Positions 47,556 to 57,268 of a DNA stretch of 64,000 bases are shown here, in pieces; position 1 is the stretch's first letter, and every line of letters begins with the position of its first letter. The DNA comes from Bradyrhizobium sp. sGM-13. GTDB taxonomy: Bacteria; Pseudomonadota; Alphaproteobacteria; Rhizobiales; Xanthobacteraceae. The notes under the pieces are model-generated. The model was not told where the DNA came from, made no database searches, and worked only from the letters and a program-made list of their open reading frames with translations. The stretch spans positions 186,001-250,000 of the forward strand of contig NZ_JAGWDK010000009.1 in assembly GCF_018398875.1 (NCBI RefSeq), given 5' to 3'. Position numbers and translations under genes: made by a program.

Positions 47556-48986
47556 ATGTTTCCGAAGTGTGCGACAGCCGAAGATCTGGTGAAGGCGATC
47601 AAAGACGAGAAGGTGCAGATGATCGATCTGCGCTTTACCGACTTGCCCGGAGTGTGGCAGCATTTTTCCGTCCCGCCGAGTGCAGCCACTATCGATGCTC
47701 TCAGCGAAGGCATTGGATTCGATGGCTCATCCATCCGCGGATTTCAGGAAATTCAGGAAAGCGACATGCTGGTCGTGCCGGACCCGGCCACGGCCTTTCT
47801 CGACCCGTATTCCCCTGCGTCGACCCTGGTCCTGATCTGCAACATCAGGGACCCCGTGACCGGTCAACCCTATAGCCGTGACGCCCGTTACATCGCCCAG
47901 AAGGCCGAAACCAACCTGAAGGGCACCGGCCTCGCCGATACGAGTTATTTCGGCCCGGAGGCGGAGTTCTTTGTGTTCGACGAGGTGCGCTACGGACAGG
48001 GCATCAATCATGCCTTCCACGAAATCGATTCCAGTGAAGGGAGCTGGAATACCGGCGCAGAGGAAGAGCCGAATCTGGGCCACAAGCCGCGCCCCAAGGA
48101 AGGATATTTTCCCGTTCCCCCGACCGACAGCATGCAGGCTCTCCGCACCGAAATGGTGCTGACGATGGAACAGCTAGGCATCCAGATCGAAGCCCATCAC
48201 CATGAAGTTGCGACCGGCGGCCAGAACGAGATCGACATGCGCTTCACTACGCTCACGCGCATGGCGGACAATCTGATGATCTACAAATACGTGGTGAAGA
48301 ACACCGCCCGCGAGCACGGCAAGACCGCGACGTTCATGCCGAAGCCGCTGTTCGAGGACAACGCCTCGGGAATGCACGTTCACCAGTCCCTGTGGAAGGG
48401 CGAGACCAATCTGTTCTACGACAAGAGCGACTATGCCGAGTTGAGTCAGCTCGGCCGCTTCTACATCGGCGGCCTGTTGACCCACGCCTGGGCGTTGTGT
48501 GCGCTTTGCGCCCCCACCACGAACTCCTATCGGCGTCTGGTGCCCGGCTATGAGGCTCCGATCAATCTGGTCTATTCCCAGCGCAATCGCTCAGCCTGCT
48601 GCCGGATTCCGATGTATTCGCCGAACCCGCGGGCAAAGCGGGTTGAATTTCGCTCGCCGGATCCCTCCTGCAATCCCTATCTGGCCTTTGCCGCGATGCT
48701 GATGGCCGGTCTCGACGGCATCACCAGCCGGATCGATCCAGGCAGCCCGATCGACAAGAACCTTTATGACCTGCCGCCCGCCGAGGCGAAGAACGTGAGG
48801 TCGACACCAGGGTCGCTGGATCAGGCGCTTGACGCGCTCGAGCGCGATCACGCTTTCCTGCTCCGCAACGACGTGTTCACCGGCGACGTGATCGAGACCT
48901 GGCTCGATTACAAGCGGAAGAAAGAGGTCGATCCAATCCGGCTGCGCCCTCATCCATATGAGTTCCATTTGTATTACGACATCTAG
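47556..48986 (+). CDS. glnA: Glutamine synthetase, type I
   Basis: 476 residues from the ATG at 47556 (AGGAG nine bases upstream). It makes glutamine from glutamate, ammonia and ATP as a cytosolic dodecamer. Signature segments: GIGFDGSSIRGFQEI, TSYFGPEAEFFVFD, the ammonia/glutamate-site HHHEVATGGQNEID, GMHVHQSLW, and RRLVPGYEAP. NLYDLPP carries Tyr404, the probable adenylylation site of GS-I enzymes, so activity is likely controlled by GlnE. Rhizobia usually carry more than one gene for this enzyme; this may not be the main nitrogen-regulated copy. Confidence 0.92.
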   Translation: MFPKCATAEDLVKAIKDEKVQMIDLRFTDLPGVWQHFSVPPSAATIDALSEGIGFDGSSIRGFQEIQESDMLVVPDPATAFLDPYSPASTLVLICNIRDPVTGQPYSRDARYIAQKAETNLKGTGLADTSYFGPEAEFFVFDEVRYGQGINHAFHEIDSSEGSWNTGAEEEPNLGHKPRPKEGYFPVPPTDSMQALRTEMVLTMEQLGIQIEAHHHEVATGGQNEIDMRFTTLTRMADNLMIYKYVVKNTAREHGKTATFMPKPLFEDNASGMHVHQSLWKGETNLFYDKSDYAELSQLGRFYIGGLLTHAWALCALCAPTTNSYRRLVPGYEAPINLVYSQRNRSACCRIPMYSPNPRAKRVEFRSPDPSCNPYLAFAAMLMAGLDGITSRIDPGSPIDKNLYDLPPAEAKNVRSTPGSLDQALDALERDHAFLLRNDVFTGDVIETWLDYKRKKEVDPIRLRPHPYEFHLYYDI

Positions 48987-49028
48987 AACGGCATGACGCA
49001 GGGACCCGCGTCCTGACGCGCAACCGGC

Positions 49029-49433
49029 CTACAGCTCAATCAGCGGCGTCTTCGACGAGACGTGATGGCTGACGATTTTCCAGTCGCCGTCTTCGCGGAC
49101 GATCACCCAGGTAATCTTCACCACCAGCGGCTCGGCATCTTTCTCGATAGTGAAGGACGCTGTGCCCGCGACGTTGATCAGGTCGGGGGTCGCCTGCGCG
49201 GTGTTGACATCGGTGAATTGGACCGATGGCGACTTCCATTGCGGCAGCCCTTCGAAATAGGCCTTAACGCCGTCATTGCCGCGATAGAAGTTCGGGTTCG
49301 AGCCGAAGAAGAACGCGTTCTTCGAATAAAGCGACGCGAGAGCCTTGGCATCCAGCCCGCTGAAAGCCTTCGTCCATTTTCCCATGATGCCGGCGACGAT
49401 ATCTTCGGCCGCAATCCGTTCGGATGACGCCAT
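49029..49433 (-). CDS. SnoaL/NTF2-like protein
   Basis: 134 residues. Cone-shaped NTF2-like fold pattern: helical start (IAAEDIVAGIMGKWTKAFSG), LASLYSKNAFFFGSNPNFYR, and a C-terminal sheet (LVVKITWVIVREDGDWKIVS HH). It lies nine bases after glnS on the same strand, so both are probably transcribed together. Members include isomerases, CaMKII-like association domains and unknown proteins; the ligand here is unknown. Confidence 0.72.
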   Translation of the reverse strand: MASSERIAAEDIVAGIMGKWTKAFSGLDAKALASLYSKNAFFFGSNPNFYRGNDGVKAYFEGLPQWKSPSVQFTDVNTAQATPDLINVAGTASFTIEKDAEPLVVKITWVIVREDGDWKIVSHHVSSKTPLIEL

Positions 49434-49442
49434 CGATTGACC

Positions 49443-51125
49443 TCACCCCTTCCCGCCGACTTCCTTCGCAAACGTATCGCGCAGGCCGATGGTGCGGTTG
49501 AATACGGGCTTGCCCGGCGCGGAATCCTTGTCGCGCACGAAATAGCCCTGCCGCTCGAACTGCATCACCTCGCCCGAATTGTCTGAGGCGACCGATGGCT
49601 CGATCCGCGCGTCAGGCAACACCTCCAGTGATTCCGGATTGAGGTCGGCGGCGAAATTGGCAGCACTAGGGCTGGGGTTTGAGAAGAGCTGGTTATAGAG
49701 TCGGATTTCCGCCGGCACCGAATCCTTGGCCGACAGCCAGTGCATGGTGGCCTTGACCTTGCGGCCGTCAGGGGCGTTGCCGCCCTTGGTCGCGGGATCA
49801 TAGGTGCAGCGCAGTTCGACCACTTCGCCTGCGTCATTCTTGATGACGTCGGTGCATTTGATGAAATAGGCGTAGCGGAGCCGCACCTCGTTGCCCGGCG
49901 ACAGGCGAAAGAATTTTTTGGGCGGGTTCTCCATGAAATCGTCGCGCTCGATATAGAGCTCGCGGCCGAACGAGATTTTGCGCGTGCCCGCGGCCGGATC
50001 GTCGGGATGGTTGATGGCCTCGAGCTCCTCCGTCTGCCCTTCCGGATAATTCTCGACCACGACTTTCAGCGGCCGCAGTACCGCCATCCGCCGCTGCGCC
50101 GTCTTGTTGAGGTGCTCGCGAATGCAAAATTCCAGCATGCCGACATCGACCACGCTGTTGGCTTTCGCCACCCCGATGCGCCTGACGAATTCGCGCACCG
50201 CGGCCGGCGGCACGCCGCGCCGTTTCAATCCGGCGATCGTCGGCATGCGCGGATCGTCCCAGCCCGACACATGACCGTCGCGCACGAGCTGCGTCAGCAC
50301 GCGCTTCGACAGCAGCGTATAGGTCAGGTTGAGACGAGCGAATTCGTACTGGCGCGGCTTTGACGGCACCGGCAGCTTGTCCAGCAACCAATCATAGAGC
50401 GGCCGGTGGTCCTCGAATTCCAGCGTGCAAATCGAATGCGTGATGCCTTCGATGGCGTCAGACTGGCCGTGGGCGTAGTCGTAACTCGGGTAGATCGACC
50501 ATTTGGTGCCGGTGCGCGGATGCTCGGCATGAAGGATACGGTAGAGCACGGGATCGCGCAGGTTGATGTTGCCCGCGGCCATATCGATCTTGGCACGCAG
50601 CACGCGGCTGCCGTTCGGAAATTCGCCGGCCTTCATGCGGCGGAAGAGGTCGAGGTTTTCCTCCACGGTGCGGTCACGAAACGGCGAGTTCTTGCCGGGT
50701 TCCGTCAGCGTGCCGCGGTTGATACGGATTTCCTCCTGCGACTGGTCGTCGACATAAGCATAGCCCGCCTTGATCAGGCCCTCCGCCCAGTCATACAGAC
50801 GATCGAAATAGTCGGAGGCGTAGTAGAGATCGGTTCCCCAGTCGTAGCCGAGCCAATGCACGTCGGCCTGGATGGAATCGATATATTCCTGCTCTTCCTT
50901 GGTCGGGTTGGTGTCGTCGAAGCGCAGATGACACTTGCCTCCGAACTCCTGCGCGATGCCGAAATTGAGGGCAATCGACTTGGCATGGCCGATATGCAGG
51001 TAGCCGTTCGGCTCCGGCGGAAATCGGGTCACGATCCGGCTGTGCTTATCGGAAGAGAGATCGGCCTGGACGATGTCGCGGATGAAATCGCGCCCCGCCT
51101 CTGCCGTTACCGGTTCTGTGGTCAT
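49443..51125 (-). CDS. glnS: Glutaminyl-tRNA synthetase
   Basis: 560 residues. Class I aminoacyl-tRNA synthetase that charges tRNA-Gln directly. The HIGH motif is in PNGYLHIGHAKS, RFDDTNP follows, and the KMSKS loop is LLSKRVLTQLV. The anticodon-binding beta-barrel domain fills the C-terminal ~210 residues. Length is standard for the family. Many alphaproteobacteria lack GlnRS and rely on Glu-tRNA-Gln amidation, so its presence is notable. It is divergent from gltX, with 140 bases between the two starts. Confidence 0.93.
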   Translation of the reverse strand: MTTEPVTAEAGRDFIRDIVQADLSSDKHSRIVTRFPPEPNGYLHIGHAKSIALNFGIAQEFGGKCHLRFDDTNPTKEEQEYIDSIQADVHWLGYDWGTDLYYASDYFDRLYDWAEGLIKAGYAYVDDQSQEEIRINRGTLTEPGKNSPFRDRTVEENLDLFRRMKAGEFPNGSRVLRAKIDMAAGNINLRDPVLYRILHAEHPRTGTKWSIYPSYDYAHGQSDAIEGITHSICTLEFEDHRPLYDWLLDKLPVPSKPRQYEFARLNLTYTLLSKRVLTQLVRDGHVSGWDDPRMPTIAGLKRRGVPPAAVREFVRRIGVAKANSVVDVGMLEFCIREHLNKTAQRRMAVLRPLKVVVENYPEGQTEELEAINHPDDPAAGTRKISFGRELYIERDDFMENPPKKFFRLSPGNEVRLRYAYFIKCTDVIKNDAGEVVELRCTYDPATKGGNAPDGRKVKATMHWLSAKDSVPAEIRLYNQLFSNPSPSAANFAADLNPESLEVLPDARIEPSVASDNSGEVMQFERQGYFVRDKDSAPGKPVFNRTIGLRDTFAKEVGGKG

Positions 51126-51265
51126 CCTGAGTTCCTGTTAGGGATTGGCGAACCTTCTGCCAAATTCGCCCCTGTGAGCCAAGCCCACTTTGCCACCGGC
51201 CCGGGCTTTAGTTATGTACCGTTCCTGCTATACACCACCGCCGTTCACCGCTCACGCGCTTGGTA

Positions 51266-52690
51266 ATGTCTGATTCCGTCGTCACACGCTTCGCCCCTTC
51301 GCCCACCGGCTTCCTCCATATTGGAGGCGCCCGGACTGCGCTGTTCAACTGGCTCTATGCCAAGAAGCGCGGCGGCAAGATGCTGCTGCGGATCGAGGAC
51401 ACCGACCGCGAGCGTTCGACGGAAGCCGCCATTGCCGCCATTCTCGATGGGCTGAAATGGCTCGAGCTCGATTGGGACGGCGATGTCATCCATCAGTTCA
51501 GCCGCGCCGCCCGTCATCGCGAAGTGGCCGAGCAACTGCTCGCCAGCGGCCAGGCGTACCGTTGCTACGCCACCGCGGAGGAGCTGACCGCGATGCGCGA
51601 GAAGGCGCGCGCGGAGGGCCGCACCCGCCTCTATGACGGGATGTGGCGGGATCGTGATCCGGGAGAAGCGCCCGCCGGCATGAAGCCGACCATTCGCCTG
51701 AAGGCTCCACAGACTGGCGAGACCGTGATCGAGGATCAGGTGCAGGGCCGCGTGGTCTGGCAGAACGAAAACCTCGATGACCTCGTGCTGCTGCGTGGCG
51801 ACGGCAATCCGACCTACATGCTGGCAGTCGTGGTCGACGACCACGACATGGGCGTGACCCATGTCATCCGCGGCGACGACCATCTGATCAATGCCGCACG
51901 CCAGAAGCAGATCTATGATGCGCTCGGATGGGACATCCCGAACATGTCCCATATTCCGCTGATCCACGGGCCCGATGGTTCAAAACTGTCGAAGCGCCAT
52001 GGCGCGCTCGGTGTCGATGCCTACCGCGCCATGGGATATCTGCCGGCGGCGCTGCGCAATTACCTGGTCCGGCTCGGCTGGAGCCATGGCGACCAGGAGA
52101 TTTTCTCGACGCAAGAAATGATCGATGCGTTCGACCTGCCCGCGATCGGGCGGTCTGCTGCACGCTTCGATTTCGCCAAGCTGGAAAACCTCAACGGCCA
52201 CTACATCCGCCACTCCGATGACGGCGCGCTGGTGGCCCAGTTCGAGAGCGTCGTGGACTATGTCCCAGAAGGCGCCGAACTGAAACCGAAGCTCAACGCC
52301 ACCACCCGCGCACAATTGCTGCGGGCGATGCCGAGCCTGAAGGAGCGCGCCAAGACCCTGATCGAGCTGATCTCGGGCGCCTACTTCATCTTTGCCGACC
52401 GTCCGCTCCAGATCGAGCCGAAGGCCTTGGCTCTGCTGACGCCGGAAACCCGGGCGCTGATCGGCCAGCTCCGCACCGCGCTGGAAACAGTGACCGACTG
52501 GCGCGCCGAAACCACCGAATCCGCCATGCGGAATTTCGCGGAGCAGAACAACCTCAAGCTCGGCGCCGTCGCCCAGCCGCTCCGTGTGGCGCTGACCGGG
52601 CGGACGACTTCGCCCGGCATTTTCGATGTTTTGGCAGTCCTGGGACGCGAGGAATGCCTGGGTCGGCTAGCTGATCAGGCGGCCGGCTGA
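51266..52690 (+). CDS. gltX: Glutamyl-tRNA synthetase
   Basis: 474 residues from the ATG at 51266. Class I motifs: FAPSPTGFLHIGGARTALFN (HIGH) and SKLSKRHGALG (KMSKS). GARTALFNWLYAKK and RIEDTDRERS complete the typical opening. It charges tRNA-Glu, which also feeds tetrapyrrole synthesis in alphaproteobacteria only through other routes. Transcribed toward gltA, 163 bases away. Confidence 0.94.
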   Translation: MSDSVVTRFAPSPTGFLHIGGARTALFNWLYAKKRGGKMLLRIEDTDRERSTEAAIAAILDGLKWLELDWDGDVIHQFSRAARHREVAEQLLASGQAYRCYATAEELTAMREKARAEGRTRLYDGMWRDRDPGEAPAGMKPTIRLKAPQTGETVIEDQVQGRVVWQNENLDDLVLLRGDGNPTYMLAVVVDDHDMGVTHVIRGDDHLINAARQKQIYDALGWDIPNMSHIPLIHGPDGSKLSKRHGALGVDAYRAMGYLPAALRNYLVRLGWSHGDQEIFSTQEMIDAFDLPAIGRSAARFDFAKLENLNGHYIRHSDDGALVAQFESVVDYVPEGAELKPKLNATTRAQLLRAMPSLKERAKTLIELISGAYFIFADRPLQIEPKALALLTPETRALIGQLRTALETVTDWRAETTESAMRNFAEQNNLKLGAVAQPLRVALTGRTTSPGIFDVLAVLGREECLGRLADQAAG

Positions 52691-52853
52691 AGCCCCTACC
52701 TTATGCGGGTTTCCGGCCATCTTGCAGTGCACATGGCAATAAGCTAACCCATTTGCCGCCGCTTCCAGACAAGCCGGCCTCCTTGCTTGTGCCCCGGAAA
52801 ATGGCACCAGGGTCAGGCGCGGTTTTCGCAACGATTTCATCGGGGACTTCACG

Positions 52854-54155
52854 ATGGACGCAAAATCCAGCAAGACTGCAACGCTCACGGTAGGCAACAA
52901 GACCTACGATTTCCCGATCCTCAGCGGCACGGTAGGGCCAGATGTCATCGACATCGCCAAGCTCTACGCCCAGGCCGGGATGTTCACGTACGACCCCGGC
53001 TTCACCTCCACCGGAAGCTGCCAGTCGAAGATCACCTATATCGACGGCGACGCCGGCGTGCTGGAATACCGCGGCTACCCGATCGAGCAACTCGCCGAAC
53101 AGGGCGATTTCCTAGAGACCTGCTACCTCCTGCTCTACGGGGAACTTCCGACCAAGGCCCAGAAGCAGGATTTCGACCACCGCGTGATCCATCACACCAT
53201 GGTTCACGAGCAGATGGCCCGCTTCTTCCAGGGTTTTCGCCGCGACGCCCATCCGATGGCGATCATGGTCGCTGCCGTCGGTGCGTTGGCCGCGTTCTAT
53301 CACGATAGCACCGATATCAACGATCCGAAGCAGCGCATGATCGCGTCGATGCGGATGATCGCGAAGGTGCCGACGCTGGCCGCGATGGCGTATAAATACA
53401 CCGTCGGCCAGCCCTTCATGTATCCGAAGAACACCCTCTCTTTTGCCGAGAACTTCCTGCACATGTGCTTCGCGGTGCCGTGCGAGGACTACAAGATCAA
53501 TCCGGTGCTGGCTGACGCGCTCGACAAGATCTTCATCCTGCACGCCGACCACGAACAGAACGCCTCGACCTCGACCGTGCGCATCGCCGGCTCGTCCGGC
53601 GCCAACCCGTTCGCCTGCATCGCCGCTGGCATCGCCTGCCTGTGGGGCCCGGCGCATGGTGGCGCCAACGAAGCGGCGCTGGCGATGCTCGCGGAGATCG
53701 GCTCGGTCGACAAGATTCCGGAATTCATCGCGAAGGTGAAGGACAAGAACAGCGAAGTCCGCCTGATGGGCTTTGGCCACCGCGTCTACAAGAACTACGA
53801 CCCGCGCGCCAAGATCATGCAGAAGATGTGTCACGCCGTGCTGGCCGAGACCGGCCATGGCGATGACCCGATGCTGAAGGTGGCGCTGGAATTGGAAAAG
53901 ATCGCACTCAACGATCAGTACTTCATCGACCGCAAGCTCTACCCGAACGTCGACTTCTATTCAGGCATCACGCTGAAGGCGATGGGCTTCCCGACCTCGA
54001 TGTTCACCGTGCTGTTCGCGGTCGCCCGCACCGTCGGCTGGATCAGCCAGTGGAGCGAGATGATCGAGGACCCGCACCAGAAGATCGGCCGTCCGCGCCA
54101 GCTCTATACCGGCGTCGCCCGCCGCGATTACGTGGCGATGGACAAGCGGAAGTAA
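52854..54155 (+). CDS. gltA: Citrate synthase (type II)
   Basis: 433 residues. It condenses oxaloacetate with acetyl-CoA at the entry of the TCA cycle. Catalytic segments: LHADHEQNASTSTVRIAGSS, GPAHGGANEAALAML, and MGFGHRVYKNYDPRAKIM with active-site histidines; the late PNVDFYSGI block supplies the catalytic Asp. The N-terminal ~60-residue domain is that of the NADH-regulated hexameric type. A terminator follows 25 bases after the stop. Confidence 0.95.
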   Translation: MDAKSSKTATLTVGNKTYDFPILSGTVGPDVIDIAKLYAQAGMFTYDPGFTSTGSCQSKITYIDGDAGVLEYRGYPIEQLAEQGDFLETCYLLLYGELPTKAQKQDFDHRVIHHTMVHEQMARFFQGFRRDAHPMAIMVAAVGALAAFYHDSTDINDPKQRMIASMRMIAKVPTLAAMAYKYTVGQPFMYPKNTLSFAENFLHMCFAVPCEDYKINPVLADALDKIFILHADHEQNASTSTVRIAGSSGANPFACIAAGIACLWGPAHGGANEAALAMLAEIGSVDKIPEFIAKVKDKNSEVRLMGFGHRVYKNYDPRAKIMQKMCHAVLAETGHGDDPMLKVALELEKIALNDQYFIDRKLYPNVDFYSGITLKAMGFPTSMFTVLFAVARTVGWISQWSEMIEDPHQKIGRPRQLYTGVARRDYVAMDKRK

Positions 54156-54180
54156 GCGGCGTCGCTTAGGACAATTCGGA

Positions 54181-54213
54181 AAGCCGGATGCGATCACCGC
54201 GTCCGGCTTTTTT
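54181..54213 (+). terminator. Terminator after gltA, probably bidirectional
   Basis: AAGCCGGA (54181-54188) and inner GCG pair with CGC and TCCGGCTT (54202-54209), followed by a T run. On the minus strand it sits 13 bases past the lpxB stop and is followed by only TTT, so it may also end the lpx transcript. Confidence 0.8.
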
Positions 54214-54225
54214 GTGTTTTCAATC

Positions 54226-55416
54226 CTACCCCTGCCGCGTCTTGTGCATCGTCGCCAATACGATGTCCGCGGCGCGCACGCTGGGCGGCTGGTTGCCGGT
54301 CGACATGATGCCGTCGATTTTGCCAAAAGCTTCGAGTTGCTTTCGACGCAGCTCGCTGTCGCCCAACATCTCGCGCAGCGCGGCTGCGAGCTTTTCCGGC
54401 GTACAGTTCTCCTGCAGGAATTCGGGTACGACATTCTCACCGATCACGAGATTGGCCAAGATCACCGAGTTTACCTTGATCGCCCGCCGCAAGATCCAGG
54501 CTTCCACAGCGCCGGTCCGGTAGGCCGTCACCATCGGCACGCCAGCCAGCGCCAGCTCCAATGTCACGGTGCCGGATTTGGCGAGCGCTGCGTGCGCGAT
54601 CCGGAATGCCGCCCGCTTCTCCTGCTCGCCGATCACGACCTGGGGCTGCACAGGCCAGCCCTTCACCGCGTCCACGACCGCCTCCTGCAGGTGCGGCATG
54701 GTCGGCAGCACCAGTTCGAACGGCGTGCCCTGCTCCTGCAGCAGTCCCACCGTCTGGCCGAATACCGCCATGTGGTGACGAATTTCGCTGCGGCGGCTTC
54801 CCGGCAGCACCAACAGCACCGGCGGCGATTCCGCCCGTCGCCTGCTCTCATCGGCGTTCGGCCGCAGCGAGGCCAGTTGCTCGGTCAGGGGATGACCGAC
54901 ATAGGTGCAGGGAGGGCCGTGCAGCCTGCGATAGGCCTCCGGCTCGAACGGGAGCAGCGCCAGCACATGATCGACATATTTCAGCATCGCGCGCGCCCGA
55001 CCGGGTCGCCACGCCCATACCGAGGGCGACACATAATCGACGATCGGAATCTTGGGATCCTTGGCGCGCACACGCCTGGCGACGCGATGGGTAAAGTCGG
55101 GACTATCGATGATGACGAGAATATCGGGCGATGCCTCCGTCACCACGATAGCCGTTTCCTTGATCAGCCCGAGGATCTTCGGTAATTCCTTGACGACTGC
55201 GGCCAGCCCGATGATCGAGAGTTCTTCAATCGGAAACAGCGACTCCAGACCTTCGCGTGCCATTGCGCGGCCGCCGACGCCCTCGAACTGTACCGCATCG
55301 CCAAGGCGCTGGCGCAGCACCTTCATCAAGCTGGCGCCGAGGCGATCGCCGGATTCTTCCGTCGCGATCAGAAATATCCTCCGCTCCATCCCGGCGGTCG
55401 CGCGAGGCGGCGTCAC
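54226..55416 (-). CDS. lpxB: Lipid-A-disaccharide synthase
   Basis: 396 residues from a GTG at 55416 that overlaps the lpxI stop (GTGA); an ATG at 55389 gives 387 residues starting MERRIFLIATEESGDRLG and is also possible. GT19 enzyme joining UDP-2,3-diacylglucosamine and lipid X on the inner face of the inner membrane. Recognisable blocks include EESGDRLGASLM, FEGVGGRAM, DYVSPSVWAWRPGR, LPGSRRSEIRHH and the donor-site SGTVTLELALAGVPMVTAYR. Last gene of the lpx cluster. Confidence 0.93.
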   Translation of the reverse strand: MTPPRATAGMERRIFLIATEESGDRLGASLMKVLRQRLGDAVQFEGVGGRAMAREGLESLFPIEELSIIGLAAVVKELPKILGLIKETAIVVTEASPDILVIIDSPDFTHRVARRVRAKDPKIPIVDYVSPSVWAWRPGRARAMLKYVDHVLALLPFEPEAYRRLHGPPCTYVGHPLTEQLASLRPNADESRRRAESPPVLLVLPGSRRSEIRHHMAVFGQTVGLLQEQGTPFELVLPTMPHLQEAVVDAVKGWPVQPQVVIGEQEKRAAFRIAHAALAKSGTVTLELALAGVPMVTAYRTGAVEAWILRRAIKVNSVILANLVIGENVVPEFLQENCTPEKLAAALREMLGDSELRRKQLEAFGKIDGIMSTGNQPPSVRAADIVLATMHKTRQG

Positions 55417-56270
55417 GCGGGCAAGCCCTGGATGAACAAGCCGGCGCTATCGGCGACCTCGATCATGGCTTGCGAGTCCGCGGCAATGGTGTGGCCGGCG
55501 ATCACGGCAATGCCGGCGAGCCCGGCGCTAGCTGCGCCTTCGACGGTTTTTGCGCCCACGGCCGGCAGGTCGAAGCGCAAATCCTGCCCACTCTTCGGCG
55601 CCTTCACCAGCACACCGCGGCCGGATTTGGCGCGAATGCGCCCCGCCTCTCGCAGCCTGGCCACGCGCGCCAGCAGTCCGTCAGTACCCTCGATATCCTC
55701 CACCGCGACCACGTGCCCGTCGATCACGACCACGGCCTGGCCGATGTCGAACGGACCGAGCGCGCCGAGCACCTCCCGCCCCTTGGCAATATCGGCGGCG
55801 GCCGCGGCATCCGGCATGGCGCGGGCAATTTGCCCCGCTGGCATCAGAACGTCGGGAGCAACATCCCTGATGCCGACCATCCGGAAACCGTCCTGTTCGA
55901 GGATGCGGCCGATCCCCGACAACAGGTGATCGTCGCCGCCGCGAAACGCCGCCCAGACGCGGCCGAGGACGCGGATCGTTCCCCAGTCCAGCCTGATCTC
56001 CGACAGCGCAGGCCGCAGCAGCGTACCTATGAAGATCAGGTCGCGGCAGCCCTCGCTGCGGAACAGCTTTGTGGCGCGGCCGAGTTGTCCGACCGAGATC
56101 CAGTGATGGCGGAAGCGACTGACGCGATCCGGATCGCAGGCGCCGCGCAGCGCAAACAGCACTGGCGCCAATCCCTGCGCGGCAAGCGAATCCGCCACCG
56201 CGAACGGCATCGCGCCGCCGCCTGCGATGACGCCGACGGGCGATGAAATGCCGGAAGCCGCTGAGATCAT
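55413..56270 (-). CDS. lpxI: UDP-2,3-diacylglucosamine pyrophosphatase, LpxI type
   Basis: 285 residues from the ATG at 56270. LpxI replaces LpxH in alphaproteobacteria and makes lipid X. Marks: SPVGVIAGGGAMPFAVADS at the start, LGALGPFDIGQAVVVIDG and GTDGLLARVARLR in the middle, and CTD-type LPAVGAKTVEGAASAGLAG. It lies 19 bases after lpxA and overlaps lpxB by four, so all three are one transcript. Confidence 0.9.
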   Translation of the reverse strand: MISAASGISSPVGVIAGGGAMPFAVADSLAAQGLAPVLFALRGACDPDRVSRFRHHWISVGQLGRATKLFRSEGCRDLIFIGTLLRPALSEIRLDWGTIRVLGRVWAAFRGGDDHLLSGIGRILEQDGFRMVGIRDVAPDVLMPAGQIARAMPDAAAAADIAKGREVLGALGPFDIGQAVVVIDGHVVAVEDIEGTDGLLARVARLREAGRIRAKSGRGVLVKAPKSGQDLRFDLPAVGAKTVEGAASAGLAGIAVIAGHTIAADSQAMIEVADSAGLFIQGLPA

Positions 56271-56289
56271 GGCTGCGGCGATCCCGTCA

Positions 56290-57093
56290 TCAAGGCTTGT
56301 TGCCGTCGCCGGCGGGAAGGCAGAGCGGACGAAGTTTACCGTCGCCGATGAAGGCGAGGATTTCGGCAATCGCCGGATCCTCTCCTGACATCGGCTGCAC
56401 CGCATTCAGCCGCTCGGCAAAAATGCCGGGCCCGTGAAACAGCTTTTGGTAGAACGAGCGCACCTTGGCGAGCCGCTCCCTGGTGAACTTGCGGCGCTTC
56501 ATGCCGATGATGTTCAGCCCTTCGAGACTGGCATACTGTCCATTGGCGAGACCGAACGGAATGATGTCGCCGCGGACGCCGCAGACGCCACCGACCATTA
56601 CCTGCGGCCCGATCCGCGTGAACTGATGCACGGCAGACAGCCCGCCGATGTAGACGAAATCGCCAATCTCGCAATGACCGCCCAGCGTCGCAGACGTCGC
56701 GAAGATAACGTCGCTCCCCACAACGCAATCATGGCCGACGTGGCTGTTGTTCATGAAGTAACCGCGTGCGCCCACCCGCGTGAGGCCGCCGCCCTTCTTC
56801 GTTCCGATATTCATCGTTACGCCTTCGCGGATGGTGCATCCCTCGCCGACCTCGAGCCGGGTCGGTTCACCGCGATAGCTGAGGTCCTGCGGCGGGCCTC
56901 CCAATGCGGCAAATGGGTAAATAACACAGCCATCGGCGATGGTCGTATGCCCCGCCACGTTCACATGCGCGATCAACTTGCAGTTCGCGCCGATGGTGAC
57001 GTTCGGCCCGATGATGCAATAGGGACCGACTGTCGTCCCCTCGCCGATCACAGCGCCATCCTCAACCCGCGCGGTTGGATCGATCGTACCCAT
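56290..57093 (-). CDS. lpxA: UDP-N-acetylglucosamine O-acyltransferase
   Basis: 267 residues from the ATG at 57093 (MGTIDPTARVEDGAVIGEGT). First step of lipid A synthesis. Left-handed beta-helix hexapeptide repeats fill the N-terminal two thirds; the catalytic His is in MNNSHVGHDC. The C-terminal helical domain (MKRRKFTRERLAKVRSFYQK) is complete. In its usual setting lpxA directly follows fabZ, but here 1.56 kb separate them. Confidence 0.93.
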   Translation of the reverse strand: MGTIDPTARVEDGAVIGEGTTVGPYCIIGPNVTIGANCKLIAHVNVAGHTTIADGCVIYPFAALGGPPQDLSYRGEPTRLEVGEGCTIREGVTMNIGTKKGGGLTRVGARGYFMNNSHVGHDCVVGSDVIFATSATLGGHCEIGDFVYIGGLSAVHQFTRIGPQVMVGGVCGVRGDIIPFGLANGQYASLEGLNIIGMKRRKFTRERLAKVRSFYQKLFHGPGIFAERLNAVQPMSGEDPAIAEILAFIGDGKLRPLCLPAGDGNKP

Positions 57094-57268
57094 CAAGCAG
57101 CCCAGCCCATCGATTGCGCGCGAATATCTCGCGTTTTCCGGTGGTTAGCGCGGCATTTCAATGCTGTCTAGTGACGTATGATTACGTCATGTGTCGGGCG
57201 CGCAAGGCCTGCAACATCCATCCGCTGCCGCCGTTTCCACACCCGAAGGCCGAGACGACGAGCCGTCG

